Below are positions 34,301 to 45,149 of a stretch of 64,000 bases of DNA, piece by piece. Within the stretch, counting starts at the first letter, position 1; the number at the start of each line of letters is the position of its first letter. Source of the stretch: Steinernema hermaphroditum (taxonomy: Eukaryota; Nematoda; Chromadorea; Rhabditida; Steinernematidae); the NCBI GenBank assembly GCA_030435675.1, contig CM059621.1:16926001-16990000 (forward strand), given 5' to 3'. The position numbers and the translations under genes were made by a program. The notes under the pieces are model-generated. The model searched no databases and was not told the DNA's origin. It saw nothing but the letters and a program-made list of their open reading frames with translations.

Positions 34301-36344
34301 CTTTTGCAGGTGTCCTTCAACGAAACGACGCACTGCAAAGCGCTCTGCTCGAAGAAGTACTCGAGCTCGAGCTCCGGCGACGAGCCGAAGCTTCGCCTCC
34401 TTCAGCGCGGCATGAAGCTCAACTACCAGCACCACTGGATCGTCGACAACATGCCGGTGACCTTCTGCTTCATGAACCAGCAGAACGACCTCGTCTGCAC
34501 CACCGGCTTCCCGATGGGCTGCTACGTGACGCCCGAGGGTCGTCCGAAGGACGCGTGCGTCGTCGACCCGCGCTACAACCAGCCCGACAGCTACTACATC
34601 TTCAACCACGTCGACATCAAGGTCGAGTACCGTGACATGACGCACGACCCGAACTTCTTGGACGACAAAGTCGGCGGCCGCATCATCAGCATCAAGGTGC
34701 AGCCGCGGAGCATCGCGCACAAGAGCGTCGAGGAGCTGGACTGTGGTGCGACGGCACCGCCGCTGGCCATCAAGGCCGGCGACAAAGACGCCGAAATCGT
34801 CTACTCGTACACGATCATGTGGGAGAAGACGGACGTAAAGTGGTCGTCGCGCTGGGACTACATCCTCAACTCGATGCCGCACACCAACATCCAGTGGTTC
34901 TCCATCCTCAACTCGCTCGTCATCGTCCTCTTCCTCTCCGGAATGGTGAGTTAGTGGGTGGCAGAGATAGTCCTAGGTGAGATGGGTAAGGATATAAAAC
35001 TAGGGTACGTAGGAGGAAACCGAGGTTTCAAAGCGGATACAAAGAGTATAGAAAAAAGGCAAGAATGAAAGTAGCTTTCGACCGGGTTTTCTGTTCGACC
35101 ACTCACCCAAACTTTATATTCCCCTTCACACAAAGCTACAGTAGCCTGAATCCTATGAATTGCAGGTGGGCATGATCCTGATGCGCACGCTTCACCGCGA
35201 TATCGCGCGCTACAACCAGCTGGAGAACGACGAAGACGCGCAGGAGGAGTTCGGCTGGAAGCTCGTGCACGGCGACGTCTTCCGCTCACCCCGCAACGCC
35301 CTCTTCCTCTCCGTCTTCGTCGGCACCGGCGCGCAGATCCTCCTCATGATCTCCGTCACGCTCGTCTTCGCCTGCCTCGGCTTCCTTTCGCCCGCCAACC
35401 GCGGCTCCCTCATGACTTTCGCCCTCGTCTTCTACGTCCTCTTCGGATCGGTCGCCGGATACGTCTCCGCTAGACTCTACAAAAGTCAGTTTTCAACTCT
35501 GTTATCTCCCCGCAACCATCACTGGCTTTCAGCATTCCACGGCTTGGCCTGGAAGACGAACGTCCTCCTCACCAGCTTCCTCATTCCGGGCATCCTCTTC
35601 GGCGTCTTCTTCGTCACGAACCTGATGCTTTGGGCGAAGGGTTCGTCGGCGGCCGTCCCTTTCGGTACGCTTGTCGCCCTGCTGGCCCTATGGCTCTTCG
35701 TCTCCATCCCGCTCACCTTCGTTGGCTCCTTCTTCGGCTTCCGGAAGCCCGCTCTCGAGCACCCCGTGCGCACAAATCAGATCCCACGACAGGTGCCCGA
35801 GCAGACACTCTACACGAAGCCTCTGCCTGGCATGCTCATGGGCGGCATTTTGCCCTTCGGCTGCATCTTCATTCAGCTCTTCTTCATCCTCAATAGCATC
35901 TGGTGAGTATGCGGTCCGGTGGATTACGGTATTTGTGGATGTTTAGGGCCCACCAAATCTACTACATGTTCGGATTCCTCCTTCTGGTCTTCACCATTCT
36001 CATCATTACCTGCTCTGAAGCGACCGTTCTTCTTTGCTACTTCCATTTATGTGCGGAGGTACGTCTATGCTCTCGAAGAGCACCCCTAATCCCCTTCGTT
36101 TCAGGACTACCACTGGTGGTGGCGTTCCTTCTTCACCTCCGGCTTCACGGCCGTCTACCTGTTCGCCTACTGCGTGCACTACTTCGTCGCCAAGCTTACC
36201 ATCACGGGCGCCATTTCTACGATCCTCTACTTCAGCTACACGGCCATCTTCGTCTTCCTCTTCTTCCTGATGACCGGCACGATCGGCTTCCTCGCGACGT
36301 TCTACTTCGTGCAGAAGATCTACGCCTCCGTCAAGGTCGACTAA
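31327..36344 (+). CDS. TM9SF2: Transmembrane 9 superfamily member 2 (nonaspanin)
   Basis: Eight exons: 31327-31455, 33085-33152, 33195-33288, 34310-34945, 35166-35484, 35533-35902, 35947-36058, 36105-36344, giving 655 residues, close to the 663 of human TM9SF2. A signal peptide is followed by [13 protein letters not shown], a large lumenal domain ([31 protein letters not shown]) and nine membrane spans. The first span follows the WSSRWDYIL motif ([13 protein letters not shown]). [15 protein letters not shown] and the C-terminal KVD-type Golgi-retention end (KIYASVKVD) are present. The family works in endosome/Golgi membranes in sorting and glycan processing. TM9SF2 fits better than TM9SF4 at [15 protein letters not shown]. 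Two start codons are adjacent (31327, 31330). Introns 1 and 3 are over 1 kb and contain foldback elements and repeats, while introns 2, 5, 6 and 7 are 42-48 bp. Exon GC content is high. Confidence 0.96.
32072..32184. repeat. Small foldback element in TM9SF2 intron 1
   Basis: 22-bp arms, GACAGAAGTCTGGAAAGCCA beginning at 32072 and its near-exact complement at 32163-32184 (one mismatch), around about 70 bp. MITE-like, without a recognised superfamily. Confidence 0.7.
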
Positions 36345-36709
36345 AGGCGCGCGGGCACGCTTGGTTCCGATGCTTTACCACCACCACCGTTGTTTCATCT
36401 TCTTGTTGTACACACAAACCTTATTTATATTTTCTTCAAACTATTCCCAAAGCCCAATCTTTTGTACCAGTTTATTGGGGATGCGAATATTGCCGAGATG
36501 ATGGAGTTGTAGGGGTATAAATGTGATATGTTCAGTTATTTATCTTAATAATAATGACTGTGTTCGTTGAGTGATGGATGAAAATAGCCAAAAGGGCCAA
36601 GCACGATTTAAAGATAGCATGAATGTACGGCGATATAGTAGCCATATATTGTAGAAAAATACGGCAGAAGCCGTGAATGGGCGGGATGAAAAAAAGAAGA
36701 AAAAGGTTA

Positions 36710-36781
36710 CTCCCCGGCCGGGAATCGAACCCGGGTCTCGCACGTGACAGGCGCGGATACTCACCACTATACTACCGAGGA
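36710..36781 (-). tRNA. tRNA-Asp(GTC)
   Basis: 72 bases, intact cloverleaf, anticodon loop CTGTCAC. Acceptor stem TCCTCGG pairs with CCGGGGA. A T-rich terminator follows (TTTTTCTTC). It lies downstream of TM9SF2 on the opposite strand. Confidence 0.95.
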
Positions 36782-36994
36782 CTCTTTTTGGATAAGTGTG
36801 TAATTGCATTACATTACGACAGTCTTTCGAGCGAACGTTCCAAAATGTTCTAGAAGAGCGTTCGGAACGTCTATGAGTGATAACCGTTGTTTTTTGTAGA
36901 AGCGTTCGAAACGTCACATACATTCAAATGCAAATACATATAAATCCCGTCGCACAGTTGCTCTTTGTCATTATTCGTCTTTGTACTACAGCAG

Positions 36995-37425
36995 ATGGAA
37001 CGTTTCGCGAAAGGAGCTCTCGTAGGTGTAGGCGTAGGATTCGCTTCGTTGGTGGCGATTCCCGCCGCCGTCACGGCTCTCGGGTTTGGAGCTGGCGGCA
37101 TTGTTGGTGGATCGACCGCTGCTTGGATGATGAGTCTCGGAGGGGGTAGGCGAAGCGCTGTAGGGCGGCACTGTTGACATCGGCTTTAGGCACAACTCCG
37201 GCTATTGTTTCGGTGTGTCAAAGCATCGGCGCCACAGGAGTTATCGCCGGCAGTACCGCTGTAAAGTGTGGACTTGCTGCTGGTGCGGTTACGGCAATGG
37301 CTTCGTCGGATTCACCCAAGGGAACGAAGAAGGGAAAGCCACAGAAGAAGAAGTCGCCGAAAAGGAACGGTTCGGAGTCCGAAGAAGACGAAGAGGAGGA
37401 GGAAGGAATGAGGAAGAGTAAATGA
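36995..37425 (+). CDS. IFI6/IFI27 (ISG12)-like small membrane protein
   Basis: Two exons: 36995-37145 and 37190-37425, separated by a 44-bp intron, giving 128 residues. Residues 1-90 form a Gly/Ala-rich double-hydrophobic unit (GALVGVGVGFASLVAIPAAV, GFGAGGIVGGSTAAWMM, SIGATGVIAGSTA) as in the Ifi-6-16 family, whose members lie in mitochondrial or ER membranes and influence apoptosis and innate responses. The last 40 residues are a charged tail (KKGKPQKKKSPKR, then SESEEDEEEEE) not usual in the vertebrate proteins. The ATG directly follows CTACAGCAG, a likely leader acceptor. Function in nematodes is not established by the sequence, and low-complexity composition makes the family call moderate. 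Confidence 0.7.
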
Positions 37426-37555
37426 AAAAATCGCTGTCTCCAACTGTGTCGATTTACTTACTTTAAGCATTAAAATCATTATCTGTGACCCTCTGTACTA
37501 GACTAGATGACAAGCTCTCTACGTCTGTCATTACTATTAGGCACCAGACAAGGTT

Positions 37556-37760
37556 TTATTATCCCTTCCATGCGGTCGGGAGTCCAAAAATTGAGATAAA
37601 CTCATAAAGCGAGTCGACGCACGGAATTCTTTAGTAAAAGGCGAAAGAATTTCTCGGTTAACTGCGTCGACTCCAGAGACTGACGATCGGTCATCGGACA
37701 GGGACTCCATGCAAACGAGACCGTTTGAAGGGAACGGTGCGACTTGTCTACGACAGAGAA
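37556..37760 (-). repeat. Hairpin repeat family R1, copy 6
   Basis: Minus orientation, full hairpin, terminal ATTATCCC. It lies between the IFI-like gene and the small gene at 38150. No tRNA linker is attached. Confidence 0.85.
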
Positions 37761-38149
37761 GGCAGAGAAAATTGCGGGAAGCTCTGCCATCCGTAAATAT
37801 CGACCGTTCGTTCCACGTTTCTGTTTTTCGTCTTCGGATTTCCCAAATTTCTACAATTTTCTTGGTCTTACTTTGTCATCTCACATGCGTACAGAGATGG
37901 AATACCATACGAGGAATGGAATCGGTTATTCGTAAGCTAATTTAGCCATCGATATTCCTGTATATTTTGTGAGTGACCGTTTCAATCGCTGCCTGGTATT
38001 CCTATTGGATTTTTTCATGGAAATCACTATCGGGCTAATCTATCACCTTTTTCTGCATCTTTTCTCTATCAATTCCTAATAGATTTATGAGTATTTCAAC
38101 GAGCTTATTGCACTGATCGTTCGATCTAATCCACGACTACCTCTTGCAG

Positions 38150-38464
38150 ATGTTGACTTCTCCTGACGATTCGCATCTCCCGTCACAAAAGTTCTTCGAG
38201 GCGATGCGGCTGCCGAAACACCTCGAGTCGCTGCCTCCCGGTTTCGAGGACGTGTTCAAAGTCGACCCCGAGAAGGAAAAGACTCTCCTGCGGGACGGCC
38301 ACGTCGCGCCCATCAAAGAGGACATAGTTTTTCACACCAAGGATCTCCAAGCGTTGCGGGTAGAGTACGAGGCCCTTATGAGGGCGAGGGCAGCCGAAAC
38401 GGCGGCTAAGGAGGTGAAACAGGAGATCGAGGAGGATGCGAACGGGGAACGAAGTCAGTCATAA
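38150..38464 (+). CDS. Unidentified small intracellular protein
   Basis: A single exon encoding 104 residues. The ATG at 38150 immediately follows CTCTTGCAG, so it is either leader-spliced or the last exon of a longer gene whose earlier exons I did not find. The product is hydrophilic: SPDDSHLPSQKFFEAMRLPK, a proline-containing segment (SLPPGFEDVF), then a helical charged C-terminus rich in Ala/Glu/Lys (ALMRARAAETAAKEVKQEIE). High third-position GC matches the neighbouring real genes. No signal peptide, membrane span or known domain is visible. Confidence 0.55.
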   Translation: MLTSPDDSHLPSQKFFEAMRLPKHLESLPPGFEDVFKVDPEKEKTLLRDGHVAPIKEDIVFHTKDLQALRVEYEALMRARAAETAAKEVKQEIEEDANGERSQS

Positions 38465-38579
38465 CTTCTTTTTTGTTGATCTCGATCTGTATAAAACGCT
38501 GGCTTCGTGCTTGTACCATGCTCAATGCGATGTTTCCCTCTTGCAGTCATTGTTCTTCACCGCTTCATAGCGATTCCCA

Positions 38580-38700
38580 TCACAGAATGACGTCCACTGT
38601 CTTAGCGTTTGCACAGCAGACAGACGTGTCTACCACTTTTTTGACTGTCTGCCAGACAAATCCTGCAGGTAGCGGCATTCATTTTGTGTGAAGTGGTGGA
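38580..38700. repeat. Dispersed repeat fragment
   Basis: GACTGTCTGCCAGACAAATC and flanks are related to the repeat at 8600-8790 (GGTCTGTCTACCAGACAAAT). It lies between the small gene and R1 copy 7. Confidence 0.45.
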
Positions 38701-38747
38701 AGTTTATTGTCTCCAGTTTGTCCACCAAATCACATCAGTCACCCTAA

Positions 38748-38960
38748 TTTATTATCCCTTCCTTGCGGTTGGGAGTCCAAAAATTGAGATAAACTCATAA
38801 AGCGAGTCGACGCACGGAATTCTTTAGTAAAAGGCGAAAGAATTTCACGGTTAACTGCGTCGACTCCAGAGACTGGGGAACTGTTTTGGGTGACAGACCC
38901 CATGCAGAAGAGACTGTCTGTGGGGAGCGGTGCGATGTGTCTGCGACACAGAAGGCAGAG
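38748..38960 (-). repeat. Hairpin repeat family R1, copy 7
   Basis: Minus orientation, both hairpin arms conserved, terminal TTATTATCCC. Its inner end lies about 120 bp before the DCC1 start codon, so it may overlap that gene's promoter. Confidence 0.85.
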
Positions 38961-39081
38961 AAAGAAGTTCAACGGTGTTGCTTTGCTCATGTGTTTTCAC
39001 AGCGGTCCCGCTACGAAAATCGTTTTGCGGGAAATCGGGTCAAATGACTTCGTTGTCGTTCGCCCTGCAGATTGCATCGAA

Positions 39082-40789
39082 ATGGACCGATTCATCGTGC
39101 GCCGACCAGCTAAGAAGGCTTCGCAGCTGTCGTCTCAAGATGCGGCGATGCCGGGAGCGCCCCAGACCACGGAGATCGATTTGGACGACACTTCGAATCT
39201 GCTGGGCAACGTCGACCGCGTCAAAGAGTTCTTCACGCTGGCCAAGGAGCTGGACCGAGTGGAGCCGACGATCCAGCAGATCTTCTTCGACGAGAACGCG
39301 GTGCCCGTGGACTACAAGCTAGTGGAGTTGCCGAAGGATCTCGCCGATAAGTTCGAGCGAGGCGAGAAGTAAGTCCCTCTTCTAGAACATCCGTCTGATT
39401 TCTGTTGTCTCAGTCGTATTTTGTGACTTTGTCTCGCCTAGAAGGGATCTTGTTTTCATTTCTGAAGATTTTGGCCCTGGTAGCGGTCTAAGTCTGCAAA
39501 GCTGTGTCTCATTCATGTCGAAAACTGACATTTTGTTCAATTTCTGCCGAGTTTAATCGCCGTTTTCGTTCAGGTTTGTTCTTCGCGGCGATCATGATGA
39601 CCAGCCCGTGTTGTGTACCGAAGATCGGACGTTTCTGATCAAAGAAGCCGAGATATCCAACTCCATGATCTTCGCCGACGGACTGTCCCTTGCTTCGGGA
39701 CTTACGGAGGGTGATGTTCAACTTAAACTTTGCCCGGTGGGTATCAAAGCATGCTCTTTGCTTGTCATGTATTTCCAACTATTTTAGATATCCGCGGTAC
39801 GTAACATCTTCTGGGAACTGACGGAAATCGAGCACCTCTCGATGAATCGCCTCAAAGATATCCTCCGCGAAGACGAACTGCACTGGGAAGAACCAGTCGA
39901 ATCGACGGCTAAGAAGCACACCTGGGAGTATCTGCTCGACCACGTGCAGATGAGCGAGAAGCAGCTGAAAGAGTCGCTTCTGTCCCAGCCAACTGTTGAG
40001 GTCCAAGGCGTTTTCCGGTGGCTCTCTTCCGACTACCGTGATCGTCTCATCAACGAAATCACTGATCTGTGCGATGAACGTGATGTAGCCGATGTCAACG
40101 TTGATGGAGTGACTTTCGACGCACTCAGAAACCGTCTCCCAACGCACATCTGCGACCAAGCCATTGAATGGTTCCTGCGAGATCAGTGCAAACCGAAGGA
40201 CGGCGAAGATGGCGTCTGTGCGCTCGATGAATGCCAGATTTGTCGTTCAAAGTCGTCACAACTTCTCAGAACCACGGTGCAGTTCAATTTGGAACATTTC
40301 GAGCAACTCGTTGAGAAGTTGTTGCCGGTGCCGATGGAGCTGAAGTACGAGTACCTTCGTGGAATGGCACTCGTGACGGAGACGATGACCACTGGGAAGA
40401 CTGTACAATATTTAGCCGTCGAAGATCTTCCAGAGAATTTGAAGGATAGGTAGGTGTGTTTGGAATTGTACAGTGAGCTAGACCGCTTCGAAACGTGCAG
40501 CAGACCGGCGTAGTTGCAAATACAGACTGTTTTGCCCGCTGCAGAATGTCTGTCTTACTAGTGAAGCGGTCTAGCTCGCTTCGCCATAGATGTCTAGACA
40601 ATTTACTTACGTGTCTATTCCAGATTCCAACTGTTGTTCAGTCTGAAGTCGCCGTGGAAGTACTCCGAAGTAGAGCCGTACCTTGACGACATATGTGCCT
40701 CTAGCAAGGCGAAAGGCCAAGTACTGCTCCGCTTCTGTCGGTGCGCCACCATCAACGGCGAGAAGACATACTTCCCTGCAGAACGCTAA
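39082..40789 (+). CDS. DSCC1: Sister chromatid cohesion protein DCC1
   Basis: Four exons: 39082-39368, 39574-39736, 39788-40449, 40624-40789, giving 425 residues (human DSCC1 has 393). Family landmarks in order are YKLVELPKDL, FVLRGDHDDQPVLCTEDRTF, AEISNSMIF, NIFWELTEIE, TWEYLLDHVQMSEKQL, GVFRWLSSDYRDRLI, then ECQICRSKSSQLLRTTVQFN and the C-terminal winged-helix part with GMALV, AVEDLPENLKDRF and LLFSLKSPW. DCC1 joins CTF8 and CTF18 in the alternative PCNA loader that supports cohesion during replication. CTGCAG ending at 39070 is a probable leader acceptor 12 bp before the ATG. Intron 3 holds a foldback element. The gene ends 95 bp from the oppositely oriented LysM gene. Confidence 0.85.
40475..40577. 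repeat. Small foldback element in DCC1 intron 3
   Basis: Exact 15-bp inverted termini: GAGCTAGACCGCTTC (40475-40489) and GAAGCGGTCTAGCTC (40563-40577). The interior is about 73 bp and non-coding. MITE-like. Confidence 0.75.
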
Positions 40790-40884
40790 TTATTATTATG
40801 CGAAATTTTTATTTTCTGTTTTTGTACACACACAACGCGACCAAATTAAAACTCTGGAAAGCACTTGAGGCGCACGTGGGGAGA

Positions 40885-41361
40885 TCAGTCGGCGGCGTCG
40901 AAGGATTTCTCCATTCGTCTCACTTGCTTCTTCGTCACCTTCATGTTGGAGTCGATACGTCGGAAGATCTCCTTCATCGACTCGATGTCCTTGAGCGATT
41001 CGCGTTTCTTCGCGCCAGGCGTCTCGCTGCGCTTCTGTGGCGTCTTCGGCGTGCCCACCGGCGGCGTGCCTCCTACCGTATTCCCGTTTTCAGACTGACT
41101 GTAAAGAGGGACGAAGACGTGCGTCTTGCAGTGGAGACTCTCGTCGGACCAGAGTCGGTTGATCCTCTTCAGCTCGTACATGTTGCTCGAGTAGCGCACG
41201 ACGATGCCACGGAGGGTGTCCTGTGGAGAGACCTCGTGGCGCACGAGTTCGCTGTACTTGAGTGTCGAGGTTGAGGGCGAGTTCAGGTCGCTGGTGCTGC
41301 CGTAGCCGCGACATCGTCGGTAGCCGCAGAGGAACGAGCGCTCGTCATGATAGTCGTCCAT
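40885..41361 (-). CDS. LysM domain protein of the LYSMD1/2 type
   Basis: A single exon encoding 158 residues. A LysM domain occupies about residues 41-86: HEVSPQDTLRGIVVRYSSNM, ELKRINRLW, then HVFVPLYS, the usual beta-alpha-alpha-beta pattern. The N-terminus has cysteines (FLCGYRRCRG) and Ser/Thr-rich sequence. The C-terminus is basic, with TPKTPQKR and a short helix. No signal peptide is present, which fits intracellular animal LysM proteins (LYSMD family, some linked to membrane traffic) and not secreted chitin binders. The ATG follows AAAAACAG by one base, a likely leader acceptor. It converges on DCC1. Confidence 0.8.
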   Translation of the reverse strand: MDDYHDERSFLCGYRRCRGYGSTSDLNSPSTSTLKYSELVRHEVSPQDTLRGIVVRYSSNMYELKRINRLWSDESLHCKTHVFVPLYSQSENGNTVGGTPPVGTPKTPQKRSETPGAKKRESLKDIESMKEIFRRIDSNMKVTKKQVRRMEKSFDAAD

Positions 41362-41536
41362 TCTGTTTTTGCATAGCGGAGTTTGTCTGGAAGCGAATGA
41401 TGTGGTTAGGGCTGGGGAACTGGTTTGGGGAATGAGGGATCGATATACACGGACCAGCGAACATTTACAGTAGCCGTTTGGCGTAAAAAATGCGCTAGAA
41501 GTTATGAATATGCAGGATGTAAGAAGAAAAATATTA

Positions 41537-41608
41537 CTCCCCGGCCGGGAATCGAACCCGGGTCTCGCACGTGACAGGCGCGGATACTCACCACTATACT
41601 ACCGAGGA
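41537..41608 (-). tRNA. tRNA-Asp(GTC)
   Basis: 72 bases, intact stems, anticodon loop CTGTCAC, and a T-run terminator (ATATTTTTCTTC). No R1 element is attached. Confidence 0.95.
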
Positions 41609-43026
41609 CTCTGAATTAACATAAGGGAAATGCCATTGCGCAGTCTCTGTCAACAACGGTAAGGAACATCAGACGCGTCTCAAATCCTCTCACTTTTCGA
41701 CTGTGGATCGATTATGATCGGTCCAATTTTGCCGTTGCACCTGGAATGCACCATTGAACCAAAAAAGACACAAGCCACCGAGTAAAATTAGTCCTCCGAC
41801 ATCAATATATAGATCTGCACGCGCTAACTGAGCCGAAATGGAATAGTACTCGAGGAGGTGCCATAACGAAAATCGATGAGCGCGCACTTCGTGTGATTTT
41901 CCAGAGCGGGCCTAAAACAATGGCTCAGGCCGTGGGATCGCCACTTCTTGGGCCAGAGATTAGATAATGATGTCATGATGTGTCAGAAGTGGCGAATCGA
42001 TTGGGGAAAACGTCTCTCATAGTATGCAAATAATCAACTGAACACAACGGAATTCTGATAAGAATGACACATACAGATAAGAGGCAGCTCCTACAGCAGA
42101 CGGAAATGACACGTAAAGTACGATAAAATTCCTTCGAGAATTCGTCGGTAATCGAATCCCCAGCAAAAAGCTGATTTATTTGCATTAATGTCGTTAAATT
42201 TCGGCTCTTTTAAGCACACATAGTGCAGCGGAATCTAGACAGACGGGTGGAATTACTGGAGATGTATATAGTCCTTTTGAAAAAGATGAAATAATCCATG
42301 TTTTTCCGTCGCTGCACAGCTGTTTGGGTAAACAAGTGAATTTAGTTGCCACTTTACATACCACACACGGCCGAATAGTATGAAGTCGTTCGCCTTTTTC
42401 CTTATGCGCAAGGTTAACTGCTATGAGGTAAGAACACTTTCTACATATACCCAATCCTCATAGAGAGCTATACTATAGACAAAGGCTCCTCTTGTCACAT
42501 TTTAGTTTGCCTATGAAGGTACTTGCACTCGAAAGCCATTAAAAACGTCGTAAAAACACATTTAATAACACAAAATTGCAATGTTGTTGTTTGGAAAAGA
42601 GTTATATAAATGGGACTGGTAAATAGACATGTAGACGGATATAGAAGACACTTCCAATCAGTCGAACGGATCAGCTGACGTCCGCTTTGCATCAACTTTA
42701 CAACAAGCATTCCAAACGGCAACGCGAACAAGATCAATACGAATCTGCAGACGTCGCCTCGAGCGCCAAAATCAATTCTGCCGCGTGTGGCGGTGGTGCG
42801 CCTCGAGACGTGTGCATTTTTCATTCGATAATTGTTCTTCGGCGCCGCGCGAACCCAGACTAAAGTGAAACGAGACCTTCGTATTGGGAGGCAAACAAGG
42901 TGTTGTTGTAAGCCTTATTATCCTACCTTGCGACACTTTCGGTCCTTTTCAAAAATTAAAAAAAAAGAGACCGGCGAAAAGCATGCCATGCGACTACTGT
43001 CTAAAGACACTAGACAAAACCGTATT
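41609..43026. other. Intergenic stretch with a weak open frame
   Basis: A minus-strand frame at 42495-42824 encodes one clear hydrophobic segment (FVLILFALPFGMLVVKL) near its start, and another at 41690-41887 encodes GGLILLGGLCLFWF. No splice sites join them and no family is recognised. The stretch 41640-41730 resembles 45760-45850 (CACTTTTCGACTGTGGA against TACTTTTGCACTGTGGA), hinting at an old duplication beside tRNA-Asp genes. Confidence 0.35.
42495..42824 (-). CDS. Possible small membrane protein, unidentified
   Basis: A 109-codon frame with a basic N-terminus and one membrane-like segment at about residues 28-48. The later part looks non-coding. No leader acceptor is apparent. Retained only because of the membrane segment. 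Confidence 0.2.
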   Translation of the reverse strand: MKNAHVSRRTTATRGRIDFGARGDVCRFVLILFALPFGMLVVKLMQSGRQLIRSTDWKCLLYPSTCLFTSPIYITLFQTTTLQFCVIKCVFTTFLMAFECKYLHRQTKM

Positions 43027-43245
43027 GCCCCTTCCTTGCGGTCGGGATTCCAAAAATTGAGATAAACTCATAAAGCGAGTCGACGCACGGAATTCTTTAG
43101 TAAAAGGCGAAAGAATTTCTCGGTTAACTGCGTCGACTCCAGAGACTGACGATTGGTCTTCGGAGACAGGCCCCATGCAGATGAGACTGTCTGAGGGAAG
43201 CGGTGCGATGTGTCTGTGACAGAGAAGGCATAAAATTGTGGCCGA
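43027..43245 (-). repeat. Hairpin repeat family R1, copy 8
   Basis: Minus orientation with complete hairpin. A linker at about 43246-43372 homologous to the two other linkers connects it to the tRNA-Asp at 43373. Confidence 0.87.
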
Positions 43246-43372
43246 GGGTGTGAAGTGTTTCATCGCGCCGACTGACAAGAGAAGAGAAATGTTTCTGGGA
43301 TTCATGAGACATTTCTGAGAGACTGACGCATTTCTGGATTGGACAAATGCACTCCCCTGACATTATGTTATA

Positions 43373-43444
43373 TCCTGGGTAGTATAGTGGTGAGTATCCG
43401 CGCCTGTCATGTGCGAGACCCGGGTTCGATTCCCGGCCGGGGAG
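43373..43444 (+). tRNA. tRNA-Asp(GTC), divergent copy
   Basis: 72 bases with GTC anticodon and intact B-box. There is one acceptor-stem mismatch (TCCTGGG for TCCTCGG) and the loop is CTGTCAT. A terminator T-run (TTTCTTTTT) follows. It is the only plus-strand tRNA-Asp here and is joined to R1 copy 8. Confidence 0.85.
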
Positions 43445-43719
43445 TAATTTCTTTTTGCATTTTTAACCAACTGTGCAGAAAATAAACTTTGGACGCGATG
43501 AAACTTTTCATGCTATCTGGAGGCCGTAATGTAAAGCCGTCCACGACTCTCTCTCTGTTGACAGAAATACAGTGTATTTCTTGGGACAAAGCACTTGGGA
43601 CACCGATTGATCCCAGATCTTCCCAGATCATTGTCAACCGACCACATTTCCTCAGGGCTCTTTGCTAGACACTTCTGTCTAAAGTCCAGGGAATCATTTC
43701 AGGCACCACTTTTGGAAAC

Positions 43720-43984
43720 ATTTCTCTCCTTTTGTCTGCGGCGGGATGAAACATTTCAACCTTCAACCACAATTCTCTGCCTTCTCTATCGTCGACACAT
43801 CGCACCGCTTCCCTCAGACAGTCTCATCTGCATGGGGTCCGTCTCCCAAGACGGATCATCAGTCTCTGGAGTCGACACAGTTAACCGAGAAATTCTTTCG
43901 CCTTTTACTAAAGAATTCCGTGCGTCGACTCGCTTTATGAGTTTACCTTAATTTTTGGACTCCCGACCGCAAGGAAGGGATAAT
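43720..43984 (+). repeat. Hairpin repeat family R1, copy 9
   Basis: Hairpin conserved except GTCGACACA in the left arm. It keeps part of the linker (AAACATTTCTCTCCTTTTGT) at its left end but has no tRNA. It faces copy 8 about 475 bp away in opposite orientation. Confidence 0.85.
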
Positions 43985-45149
43985 TAAAACGATGAATGTT
44001 GTTGTACCATGGAACGTTCCAGCAAGATATTTTAAGCAATCTACATCACCCACCCAGTTTGTTTTCGTCGATTCTACATGCAAATGTTGATTCTCAGTCC
44101 TCACATCTCCACTTCCTCCACCTCCTTCCTCCTGACATCAGAAAGTAATTCCTAAGACAAACAATGAGCTGTCCTGTTTTTCGTCTTCTAAAGTGACACA
44201 TTTCTGTTCAACAGACGGAATTAATGAGTTCTTGGGACACTGACTGCCGTTGTTGGCCATTATTTTGTATTTCCCGCTTTCTACACTAGTTTTTCTTTTA
44301 TGCTACAAATCTGTGCACTTCACCGGTTAACTCAAGCTGTTAGGGCATAGATGTCTGACATGCATGTGTACTTCTAATATTCACCTTTTCGAATCGCTCT
44401 AAATTGCATTGTATGCAAATGATAAGTGTCTGTTAGGAGCGACTCCAGGCACGCTCTTTAGTCACCTCAACGCGACGACACGAAAGTCCTCGCCATGCAC
44501 TTTACGTAGATTTTCTTTTTCCTATGCATTGATTAAAGCGGATGTTTACGAATGAAATATACATAAGCGCACAGGGTCACATAAGGTCACAGCCATGAAT
44601 TTTATTTTCAAATTCGAATTGCCCTACCCTTTTGCAAATGATCGCATTTTCTGCAGAAATACCACGATAAATCAATTTTCCTTATGTCCATTACACTGCT
44701 GTTGTGATCTTTGTCCGCTAGAGGGTAGGTTTAGCTAAATAAATCGTCAATTTGTAGTGCGAAACTAAGCTTTTAGCGAATTTCGATGTCACATAATGCT
44801 CTTGATGTGATTGAAGAAATAATGTACTCTACGGGCGGATTTGAAAGGCTGTGACACATTCTTTACGGATGCACTCTTGGACTCCAGATGCTAGGATCTT
44901 CGCTTTCCGAGATAATGACACCATTCTTGTCCATATGGACGGATGAACTAAAAGGAAGTGCATGTATGACGCAAGAGCTATTTGTATTTGTGCACTTCAA
45001 ATAATTCGTAAAAGACGGGTTTTATCGCCTGTTGAAAATTGTGAATGATTATTATGCGGATATTTGGGACTTCTAGCTGATTTCTAGTCTTCTAGTTGAT
45101 AGTTGATCTAGACTGCTAGCACCATTTCACAGAGTTTTGGATTTAATTA
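43985..45149. other. Intergenic stretch, nothing recognised
   Basis: AT-rich and without long reading frames. I see no RNA gene, terminal repeat or splice-linked coding pattern. Confidence 0.5.

Noticed and set aside
34205..34882. A long minus-strand frame opposite TM9SF2 exon 4
   Set aside because: It is the antisense shadow of a GC-rich exon. The protein is dominated by R, V, D and H typical of such shadows.
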